Assembly: GCA_023430285.1 (NCBI GenBank)
Contig: JAEZAV010000098.1
Location: 1 to 19,134 of the forward strand
Direction: 5' to 3'
Source: Methanobacteriota archaeon
Lineage (GTDB): Archaea; Methanobacteriota; Methanobacteria; Methanobacteriales; Methanobacteriaceae
Length of the DNA: 19,134 bases
Each line of letters begins with the position of its first letter. Positions within the stretch are counted from its first letter, which is position 1. The position numbers were made by a program, and so were the translations under genes. The notes under the pieces are model-generated. The model searched no databases, was not told the origin of the DNA, and saw nothing but the letters and a program-made list of their open reading frames with translations. Below, in pieces: positions 6,919 to 13,209 of the stretch.

Positions 6919-7293
6919 TTAGTCTGTAAGTTCATTTATTTTCAGTTTCAATAGTTCAACGCATTTCTCGCCATTTTCATCGAGTCTTACTGGGTCTGTA
7001 GGTTTTAAATTAGCTGAATTTAATTCTTCCAGGGCATTAACAACCTTCGAAACTTTCACACCTTTTTGTAGTAGTATTTTATCAACACAAGCTCCTTCAC
7101 AGCCATTGACTGCTATAATCGGATACTTTTTGATTAGTTCTCTAAATCCTTCTCTGTCAGCAGATGTTGCACCCATACAAATGGATATAAGATCGTCACG
7201 TTCTTTGACAACATCGCTACTTGCGGCCCTTGTTATTAAACCATATGGGCTCATTCCACTACATGGGGCCAGAGCATATTTTTTCTTCTCCAT
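6919..7293 (-). CDS. DGC-domain putative zinc-binding protein in ars operon
   Basis: A 124-residue protein of the family named after its Asp-Gly-Cys motif and predicted to bind zinc. Conserved cysteines: C11 in APCSGMSPYGLI, C39 in ICMGA, C65 and C69 in VNGCEGAC; the DGC signature itself is NGC here. Function is unknown; the cysteine set could bind zinc, As(III) or a persulfide. The start at 7293 (ATG) is chosen over the in-frame GTG at 7302 because an AGGTGAT ribosome binding site, overlapping the arsR stop, is well spaced from it. Tight packing between arsR and arsC shows co-transcription, so a role in metalloid handling is likely but not proven. Confidence 0.82.
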   Translation of the reverse strand: MEKKKYALAPCSGMSPYGLITRAASSDVVKERDDLISICMGATSADREGFRELIKKYPIIAVNGCEGACVDKILLQKGVKVSKVVNALEELNSANLKPTDPVRLDENGEKCVELLKLKINELTD

Positions 7294-7302
7294 CGATATC
7301 AC

Positions 7303-7662
7303 CTACTCGATTGTAGCGATCAATTCGCTTACTAAATCTGTAATTTTAGGATCTGTCAGCCTGTAATGGATCCAAACCCCTTCTTTACGTCCTGTAATGA
7401 ATCCTGAATTTTTCAGTATGTTTAAATGATGTGAAATGCTGGATTGTGGCTTGTTTAAAGCATAAATTATTTCACAAACGCACAATTCCTTATCAGACAA
7501 TAAATATAAAATTTTAAGTCTAGTTGGATCGGATAATGCTTTAAGCTTGTTTGAATGTGATTCTAATTCCTTATCATCGGGTAGGGATGTTAATATTTCT
7601 TTCATTCTAACTATCTGCTCAGAATTTGGTTTTCCTTCTTCTGGAATTGGACAATTTTTCAT
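7303..7662 (-). CDS. arsR: ArsR/SmtB-family As(III)-responsive repressor
   Basis: A 119-residue winged-helix repressor. It shows LSDPTRLKILYLL (43-55), the metal-site helix ELCVCEI (59-65; C61, C63), the recognition helix QSSISHHLNIL (73-83) and the wing region RKEGVWIHYRL. ELCVCE matches the As(III)/Sb(III) site of classical ArsR. An extra N-terminal cysteine (C4) could supply the third thiolate ligand; this is inference. The ATG at 7662 has a GGTGG ribosome binding site directly after the arsM stop; an in-frame GTG at 7674 lacks one. It should repress its own operon by binding the AT-rich site at 8460-8490 and release it on arsenite. Confidence 0.93.
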   Translation of the reverse strand: MKNCPIPEEGKPNSEQIVRMKEILTSLPDDKELESHSNKLKALSDPTRLKILYLLSDKELCVCEIIYALNKPQSSISHHLNILKNSGFITGRKEGVWIHYRLTDPKITDLVSELIATIE

Positions 7663-7676
7663 CAATATTTCCACCG

Positions 7677-8435
7677 TTATTTTGTAGCTTTAACTTGTAT
7701 GCTGATTATTTTACCAACCAATCTTTCGTCCAGATTGGTGTCTGTGAAGTAGTGCTGTTCGACAATTTCAATATTGTTGAACCCTGCTTCTTTTATGGTA
7801 TTCAAGTATTTTTCTAATTCAACAGCTCCAGCTGAGCATTCTGACCATGCTTGGAAGCTTTGCATGATATGTTTGGGAAGTTCTCCCTCTGTTACCAGAT
7901 CAGACACTAAAATCTTACCACCGGGCTTCAGCACCCTGAATGCTTCTTTATATGCAACTAACTTGTCTGGAGTTAAATTAATGACGCAGTTACTTATTAT
8001 GACATCAACTGAGTCTGTTTCAATGGGCAAATCTTCTATTTCCCCTAATTTAAACTCAACATTTTCATATTTACCTTCCAAAGCATTATTTGTAGCATTT
8101 TGAACCATTTCTTCGGTCATGTCTATTCCAATTACTTTCCCAGATTCTCCTACCTTGTTTGCCGCGAGAAATACATCAATCCCTCCACCAGATCCAAGAT
8201 CAAGAACAACATCGCCTGGTTTTAATTCCACAAGTGCAGTTGGGTTTCCACATCCGAGCCCGTACATTGCGTTTTCAGGAATACTCTTCAGATCTTCCAC
8301 TGAGTAACCTGCAGATTTGGCCTGTTCAATCACTGAATTGACGCTACAAGAAGTACACGAATCAGTATCAGACTTTTTTATGGCTATTTTTGAATATCTG
8401 TCTTTAATATGTTCTTTAATTTCGTTAGATTCCAT
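7677..8435 (-). CDS. arsM: Arsenite S-adenosylmethionine methyltransferase
   Basis: A 252-residue class I methyltransferase that methylates As(III) to mono-, di- and trimethylated forms. From the ATG at 8435 it has the SAM-binding DLGSGGG (79-85), GLGCGNP (C62), SNCVINL (C150) and WSECSAGA (C200), the three cysteines that bind arsenite in ArsM, plus N-terminal SCTSC (C27, C30). This pattern separates ArsM from UbiE-type methyltransferases. The start at 8435 is preferred because AAGGTG sits just upstream; the ATG at 8453 has none. It is first in a six-gene operon, with 14 nt to arsR. In a methanogen trimethylarsine or other volatile products could be released, removing arsenic without a pump; no efflux gene is in the operon. 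Confidence 0.94.
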   Translation of the reverse strand: MESNEIKEHIKDRYSKIAIKKSDTDSCTSCSVNSVIEQAKSAGYSVEDLKSIPENAMYGLGCGNPTALVELKPGDVVLDLGSGGGIDVFLAANKVGESGKVIGIDMTEEMVQNATNNALEGKYENVEFKLGEIEDLPIETDSVDVIISNCVINLTPDKLVAYKEAFRVLKPGGKILVSDLVTEGELPKHIMQSFQAWSECSAGAVELEKYLNTIKEAGFNNIEIVEQHYFTDTNLDERLVGKIISIQVKATK

Positions 8436-8459
8436 GGTAACACCTTCAATCATATTAAA

Positions 8460-8490
8460 TTGATATATCTATATATGTCGATATATTGAT
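8460..8490 (-). promoter_or_regulatory. Candidate ArsR operator
   Basis: An AT-rich imperfect inverted repeat with GATATAT elements in both halves (plus strand TTGATATATC ... CGATATATTGA). It covers the expected transcription start (about 8483) and the leader of arsM, where a bound repressor would block initiation. Assignment to ArsR rests on position and operon context. Confidence 0.5.
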
Positions 8491-8505
8491 TGTTGTTTGT
8501 GTTGT

Positions 8506-8513
8506 CATATAAA
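8506..8513 (-). promoter_or_regulatory. TATA box of the arsenic operon
   Basis: Minus-strand TTTATATG, placed so that transcription would start about 26 nt on, near 8483, leaving a leader of roughly 48 nt before the arsM ATG at 8435. Confidence 0.55.
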
Positions 8514-8529
8514 TTTAACTACAAACAAA

Positions 8530-8555
8530 GTTACAAAAAAAATAAAACTAATTTA
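8530..8555 (-). terminator. T-rich terminator after the glutamine-synthetase-like gene
   Basis: Minus-strand TTTTATTTTTTTTG at 8533-8546 lies just past the gene's stop and just before the ars promoter, fitting an archaeal T-run terminator separating the two units. Confidence 0.5.
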
Positions 8556-8583
8556 ATTAGATCTTACAAGGGCACAATAGAAT

Positions 8584-9906
8584 TCAATACTTATCCAACA
8601 ATAGGTTAACCTCTTCTTCAAGGCTTAAATTCTTTAAATAATTATTTTCTTCGGTTTTAACTGCGATATAAGCCTTTGAAAGTCCATCTCCCATGGCATT
8701 TATCAGCACATCATCTTTGGACAGGGATTTTAGTGCCTCATCAACACACGAAGGTAAATCCTTTATGTTGAGTTTCAACCTTTCTTCTTCTTCAAGTTTC
8801 GCAGGGTCCAGTTGAACAGGTTCTGGGAGGGTTAATTTTTCTTTGATTCCATTTAAACCTGCAAATATGATGGATCCAAGGGAAAGGTAGGGATTTGACG
8901 TTGCATCAGAAGTTTTGATTTCAAAGTGTTTAATAGTTCCATCTGGCTCTTTAACTACTCTTATACTGGCTTCTCTGTTATCAAAGCCCCAACAAACATA
9001 TTTACCGGCCCATGAACTGGGAAGAATTCTCCTGTACGAGTTTGGGGTGGGTGTTGTGATGGCCATGAGGGCACTTAAGTGTTCAAGAATTCCTGCAATG
9101 AAATGATGAGCAGTTATTCCCAGTTCAAAGTTTTCATCAGGGTCATGTAATATGTTTACACCTTCTCTCCAGAGGCTCAGATGGATGTGGCATCCACTTC
9201 CAGCATGATCAGCAAATAGCTTGGGTAAAAATGATGCCACCATTTCATGTTTTAATGCCACTCCACGAACAGTTTCTCTGAAAATGATCTGGTTGTCGGC
9301 TGCCTTCATTGCATCATCGTAGTGTACAGTAATCTCATGTTGACAGGGACCAGACTCAGAATAGTACTGTTCCACGGAAAGACCTTGAGATTCAAGATCA
9401 TCTGCAATTTCCATGATGACTTCGTTGTTCAAGTTCATGGAATTGGTGGATCCAAAGGCTGTATTTTCACGACAGTTTAACGGATCATCCTTATTTAGGA
9501 GGTAAAACTCGTTTTCGAACGAGGCTTTAATTTCAAGCCCTTCATCACGTGCCAGATTCAATATCTTTCTTAAATAGTTCCTTGGACAAAATTCCCATGG
9601 ACTTCCATCCACATACATATCTCCAATTGCCAAGGAATTTCCAGGAGCATAGGGTACTTTCATAATTGTTGAGTTGTCTGCTCTTAGATAAACCTCTCCA
9701 ACAGGATCCAACGGTGCACCTGGAACAACACCGTCATAAACCACAGGAACTCCCTGCTGGGCACGAGATATTCCAACCACAGCTTCTGAAACATCATCAT
9801 CCACTTTCAAACGAAGAGCCTTCGAACGTATCATGTTAGCATTATCAATCCATAAAATTCTTAAAAATCGAGATCTCTCACCGAGATCTTCCAACAGTTT
9901 TCCCAT
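8584..9906 (-). CDS. Glutamine-synthetase-family ligase (FluG/GS-like, substrate unknown)
   Basis: A 440-residue glutamine synthetase fold enzyme: ATP-dependent gamma-glutamyl ligation of ammonia or an amine. Metal and ATP residues are present: ENEF (131-134), ESGPCQHE (184-191), AGSGCHIHLSL (235-245, H240), NSYRR (289-293), NREASIR (310-316) and FEIKTSD (328-334). In true GSI the flap after NSYKR contains EAP, whose Glu closes over ammonia. Here that stretch is SSWAGKYVCWGFDNREA, like FluG and other GS-like ligases, so an amine other than ammonia may be the substrate. No adenylylation tyrosine motif is evident. The ATG has a GGAGGGG ribosome binding site. It is likely a single-gene unit, with a TATA-like AATTATATTATT near 9977-9988. 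Automatic annotation will probably call it GlnA; I would not. Confidence 0.85.
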   Translation of the reverse strand: MGKLLEDLGERSRFLRILWIDNANMIRSKALRLKVDDDVSEAVVGISRAQQGVPVVYDGVVPGAPLDPVGEVYLRADNSTIMKVPYAPGNSLAIGDMYVDGSPWEFCPRNYLRKILNLARDEGLEIKASFENEFYLLNKDDPLNCRENTAFGSTNSMNLNNEVIMEIADDLESQGLSVEQYYSESGPCQHEITVHYDDAMKAADNQIIFRETVRGVALKHEMVASFLPKLFADHAGSGCHIHLSLWREGVNILHDPDENFELGITAHHFIAGILEHLSALMAITTPTPNSYRRILPSSWAGKYVCWGFDNREASIRVVKEPDGTIKHFEIKTSDATSNPYLSLGSIIFAGLNGIKEKLTLPEPVQLDPAKLEEEERLKLNIKDLPSCVDEALKSLSKDDVLINAMGDGLSKAYIAVKTEENNYLKNLSLEEEVNLLLDKY

Positions 9907-10013
9907 GACTCAAACCCCTCCAACAAACTCAGATAGTTTACAAACAATCAAGGTGTTAAACTCGTCCCCAATAGAATAATATAATTATTTATTTTTCTTC
10001 ATATCTAAAATTA

Positions 10014-10223
10014 TCACTTAAAAACCCATAACATAAACACGGTAACGATAATTAAAACAAGATCTATAGCCACAGCACCAGGGATACCATACCATGAGTA
10101 ACCAACCATGGCAAAAAAACCCAACACAATCAGAGTCCATAGAGCCACAATTATGAGAATAAAACCTTTGATAACATTCACGTTTATTTTCCAATATAGT
10201 TCCCTTAAAAAAAATAAGTGCAT
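10014..10223 (-). CDS. Small two-helix membrane protein
   Basis: A 69-residue hydrophobic protein of unknown function. Residues about 17-39 and 46-67 form two transmembrane helices linked by YSWYGIPG, with a basic N-terminus. No family is recognised. The ATG at 10223 lacks a ribosome binding site; a GTG at codon 15 is an alternative start giving 55 residues beginning at the first helix. It is divergent from tRNA-Glu and may share the symmetric TATA box at 10256-10263. The inverted repeat at 10227-10254 ends right before its start codon. Confidence 0.65.
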   Translation of the reverse strand: MHLFFLRELYWKINVNVIKGFILIIVALWTLIVLGFFAMVGYSWYGIPGAVAIDLVLIIVTVFMLWVFK

Positions 10224-10226
10224 TTA

Positions 10227-10254
10227 TTTGCGGATCAAATTATTTATCCGCAAA
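10227..10254. promoter_or_regulatory. Perfect 9-bp inverted repeat between small membrane gene and tRNA-Glu
   Basis: TTTGCGGAT (10227-10235) and ATCCGCAAA (10246-10254) are exact complements around a 10-nt AT-rich spacer. It abuts the ATG of the minus-strand gene and the TATA box. It could be an operator, or a hairpin in the minus-strand leader; there is no T-run to suggest a terminator. Confidence 0.5.
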
Positions 10255-10255
10255 G

Positions 10256-10263
10256 CTTATAAG
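10256..10263. promoter_or_regulatory. Symmetric TATA box CTTATAAG, possibly bidirectional
   Basis: A palindromic TATA-like box. On the plus strand it lies about 32-39 bp before the mature tRNA-Glu 5' end, implying a short leader. On the minus strand it lies about 33-40 bp before the small membrane gene's ATG. No other TATA box is evident for either gene. Confidence 0.45.
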
Positions 10264-10294
10264 TTGCCAATGAAACAACTTAATAAGTACAGTT

Positions 10295-10373
<79 letters not shown>

Positions 10374-10440
10374 TACCTAAAATACTAATTTTGATAATTT
10401 AAGTCTACTTCTATCTGAGTACGACCCTTTATTTGATTTA

Positions 10441-11232
10441 TCAGTCGAAGTCCAGGAATTCATGGTACTTGTTTAGATACAGTTTTGAATCATGGATCAA
10501 TTTTTCCAATTCTGTGGCTAAATCCTTGTTTAGTAGTTCAACTCGTATCAATTGATTAGTGTCTTTGTATCCCTCAAATAAATCTATTTCAGGTGTTATG
10601 TTCACGTACAAAGTGCTCAAATATTCATTTCTTCCCTTTATCAGTTCATTGATATGGTAGGTCAATTCTTTAATTTCAATCAAATCCCTGACAAATTGTG
10701 GGTCAATATCAAAATCAATAATGTTACCCATGAAAATCTGCCAGAAACCGCTGTTCAAGTTTTCTGTTTTTTTAGATTCCCAGCCCTTTGACAACAACAC
10801 TTCAGCATGATTCTGATTGGTTTTGATGGTATCATTAACGATGTAAATTATTCTTTTAACTTTTCTAGACTCTCTATCCCTTTCTAAACGATGGTTTAGA
10901 TAAAACCCTATTGCCGCCACCATCATGGAACCCAGTAACAAGTAAACTGAATTGAAGTATGATGGAATCCATTTCGTTCCCAGTCCTGTGGTTAATATTA
11001 TGACAAAAATAAAGGCAATTGTGAACAAGTAGATCATGACACGTTCATAATAATTGCTTATTGACGCATGTTTCAGGACTGAAATCGTATACACCATAAC
11101 CAGTACCATTGTACCAATTAAAATTGATAAAATTAATGCTAAAAAGGAATCTCCGCTTTTTGCAAAAATGTAGATAAAACTAGAACATGCAATGAGAATA
11201 AAACCGAGAATTGCTAGAATTTTTTTCATCAC
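10441..11232 (-). CDS. Four-helix membrane protein with cytoplasmic C-terminal domain, unknown function
   Basis: A 263-residue protein I do not recognise. Hydrophobic helices span about 3-24, 31-50, 66-84 and 93-113. They are followed by a basic, charged segment (NHRLERDRESRKVKR, 113-127) and a soluble, mostly helical C-terminal half of about 140 residues rich in Glu, Leu and Asn. By the positive-inside rule that half is probably cytoplasmic. There are no catalytic motifs or cysteine clusters. It appears to be a single-gene unit, convergent with tRNA-Glu and divergent from the beta-helix surface protein gene. Confidence 0.75.
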   Translation of the reverse strand: MMKKILAILGFILIACSSFIYIFAKSGDSFLALILSILIGTMVLVMVYTISVLKHASISNYYERVMIYLFTIAFIFVIILTTGLGTKWIPSYFNSVYLLLGSMMVAAIGFYLNHRLERDRESRKVKRIIYIVNDTIKTNQNHAEVLLSKGWESKKTENLNSGFWQIFMGNIIDFDIDPQFVRDLIEIKELTYHINELIKGRNEYLSTLYVNITPEIDLFEGYKDTNQLIRVELLNKDLATELEKLIHDSKLYLNKYHEFLDFD

Positions 11233-11400
11233 ATCATTTTTTTAGAATTATATTATATACTATTTCCTAATTCCGGTGCAGCCAGGATTAAAATCATCAT
11301 AAAATTTACCTCTAACTTACCCCTTGTTAATAATTGATTAAAAGAAGAAAATGAGGGGATTTTAGTTACATGAGAATTCCTGTTACAAAAATACTTGTTG

Positions 11401-11419
11401 GAATTTTATATTAAAATTC
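11401..11419. promoter_or_regulatory. Inverted repeat upstream of surface-protein gene
   Basis: GAATTTTA and TAAAATTC are exact complements around TAT. The site is AT-rich, so chance is possible, but it lies about 90 bp before the ribosome binding site of the next gene, in a promoter-like position. Confidence 0.3.
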
Positions 11420-11446
11420 ATGAAAAGTTTTATCATTATAAAGAAT

Positions 11447-11457
11447 TGTATATTAAA
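11447..11457 (+). promoter_or_regulatory. Candidate TATA box for the beta-helix surface protein
   Basis: TGTATATTAAA lies about 40-49 bp before the AGGGGGAG ribosome binding site, implying a start near 11475 and a leader of about 33 nt. A second TATA-like stretch lies at 11428-11435. Confidence 0.35.
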
Positions 11458-11494
11458 TGTTATAATCCATAATTTTTTGATTTCATTTTCAATT

Positions 11495-11510
11495 AGGGGG
11501 AGTTAAAATC
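11495..11510 (+). promoter_or_regulatory. Strong ribosome binding site followed by ATC instead of ATG
   Basis: AGGGGGAG at 11495-11502 is followed, after seven nt from the G-run, by ATC (11508-11510). In the next gene the same G-run-to-start spacing leads to a TTG start (13210). The frame from this ATC runs without a stop into the frame of the next entry and adds 29 residues that complete a signal peptide (basic IGRIQLSKKFKLE, then a hydrophobic core). The annotated ATG at 11595 has no ribosome binding site. Confidence 0.55.
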
Positions 11511-11594
11511 ATAGGTAGAATTCAATTATCTAAGAAATTTAAACTAGAGTCTAGTAACAATATACTCATTTTTCCGCTTCTTTTCATAGCTTTA

Positions 11595-12929
11595 ATGGTC
11601 ATTTTTTCCTATGGGATGGGTGATGCATCTGCTGTTAGCCCAGTCTATGTCAGCACCCATGGTAGCAACAGCTGGAATGGTTTGAGTCCTACACACATTC
11701 ACGGTACACTGTACGGACCTAAAGCTACGATAAAAAATGCAGTTAAAACAGTAAAATCTGGTGGAGCACTACATATAGCCAGTGGAATCTACAATGAAAA
11801 CAGCATCATCATAAATAAAAATATGTACATCGTGGGTGCAAAGCAGACAAGCACTGTAATAAACGGAAACAACAAGGGGCCAATATTTTACATCACAGGC
11901 TATGCAGGAAAAGTATCTATACACAACCTCACCTTCACTAACGTAAAGAAAAATAGTGTTGCAATCAGAAATTATGGTTATGGAAATTTGAATGTATATA
12001 GGTGCAGTTTCAGAAACAGTGCTGGTGGAGCAATCGACAATGGTGGAGATGGTGGTTCTGTGATTGTAAAAGATACCATATTCACCAAAAACACTGCTGC
12101 AATCTACAATGATATTGATCATACGATGCACTTAATCAACTGTACTTTCACAGACAACAAGGGAATGAATATCGTATCCAATGGTGGTATTCTGTATTTA
12201 GATAGGTGCAAATTTACCAACAACCCTACTGTTGCAGTATCCAACGTCTTCGGGGGGTCAATAATTGCAACCCAGAGCATATTCACCAACAACAGCTGTG
12301 CCATCGAAAACATTGGTGGTTTATATGTAAACGGCTGTACATTTACCAAAAACAACGAAGGAGCCATCTGGAATGAGCGCGTTGCAACTGTAAATAGCAG
12401 CAAATTCACAAGTAACACTGCAGTCAATGGTGGTGCAATCATCAACGTGGGCGAAGTTGCTTTAACAGTCACCAACAGCACTTTCACCAACAACATCGCA
12501 ACAAATAATGGAGGTGCCCTTTACAACATCTATGACTCAGTATTAACTGTGAGTAACTGCACATTCACCAACAACACCGCAAATGCCATGGGCGGTGCAA
12601 TTTACTGTGATGAGGATATGATGGCTTTAAATGTGACTGGTTGTAGCTTTAACAGCAACACTGCAAAGGGTGAGGGTGGTGCAATCTACAGCTACGGTGG
12701 CACTGTAAATTATAATCGATTAATTGGAGACAAAAACTACGAAATATACAACAATGGCACTAACTCTTTAGATGCTAGGTACAATTGGTGGGGTTCAAAT
12801 AACCCGGATTTCAGCCGCCTGGTTTCAGGATTGGTTAACACTACTCCTTGGATGGTATTAACCCTCAAAGCAAATCCGGTTACACTCCAATCAAGTAGCG
12901 AAAAGACTCAACAAGTACAGCAGGAATAA
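11595..12929 (+). CDS. Secreted adhesin-like protein with parallel beta-helix repeats
   Basis: A 444-residue product from the first ATG; the real start is probably a non-canonical codon at 11508 (473 residues), because the ATG falls inside the hydrophobic core of the signal peptide and lacks a ribosome binding site. After cleavage near DASA, residues about 16-60 (VYVSTHGSNSWNG) begin a right-handed beta-helix. Repeats such as CTFTNN-x-A and GGAIYN run through about residue 370, followed by YNWWGSNNPDFSR, the closing module of Methanobacteriales adhesin-like proteins. The protein ends shortly after ANPVTLQSS, without Ig-like repeats, transmembrane anchor or wall-binding domain, so it is either released or held by partners. 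The likely role is surface interaction. A T-rich terminator follows. Confidence 0.85.
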   Translation: MVIFSYGMGDASAVSPVYVSTHGSNSWNGLSPTHIHGTLYGPKATIKNAVKTVKSGGALHIASGIYNENSIIINKNMYIVGAKQTSTVINGNNKGPIFYITGYAGKVSIHNLTFTNVKKNSVAIRNYGYGNLNVYRCSFRNSAGGAIDNGGDGGSVIVKDTIFTKNTAAIYNDIDHTMHLINCTFTDNKGMNIVSNGGILYLDRCKFTNNPTVAVSNVFGGSIIATQSIFTNNSCAIENIGGLYVNGCTFTKNNEGAIWNERVATVNSSKFTSNTAVNGGAIINVGEVALTVTNSTFTNNIATNNGGALYNIYDSVLTVSNCTFTNNTANAMGGAIYCDEDMMALNVTGCSFNSNTAKGEGGAIYSYGGTVNYNRLIGDKNYEIYNNGTNSLDARYNWWGSNNPDFSRLVSGLVNTTPWMVLTLKANPVTLQSSSEKTQQVQQE

Positions 12930-12989
12930 AACAGCCCTAGTAACTAAATTTAAAACAAAATCCTAATATTTTTAACTTAGGACACTTTT

Positions 12990-13022
12990 AAACTTTTTTT
13001 TTATTTTCAATTAATTTTTTTT
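12990..13022 (+). terminator. T-run terminator after the beta-helix protein gene
   Basis: Two T-runs (12994-13002 and 13015-13022) lie 60-95 nt after the stop, typical of archaeal intrinsic termination without a strong hairpin. Confidence 0.5.
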
Positions 13023-13130
13023 AGATAAATTTTTTAAGGAATTTTTACTTCCTTATTGGAGGTTTGTTCAAAATATTTTTATAAATACATTTTGATTAAT
13101 GGATAAACCCCCAGTCAAACCAAATAAAGT

Positions 13131-13138
13131 TTTATACC
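13131..13138 (+). promoter_or_regulatory. Candidate TATA box for the Ig/SGNH-like secreted protein
   Basis: TTTATACC, preceded by A-rich sequence, would place transcription start near 13160 and leave about 50 nt of leader before the TTG start. A second TATA-like TTTATATC at 13179-13186 is too close to the ribosome binding site to be the main promoter. Confidence 0.35.
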
Positions 13139-13209
13139 TATGTGGGATAAATTTACAATTAAGGCGTTAAGATAATAGTTTATATCTTTATCAATTTGGG
13201 GGAAGTAAT

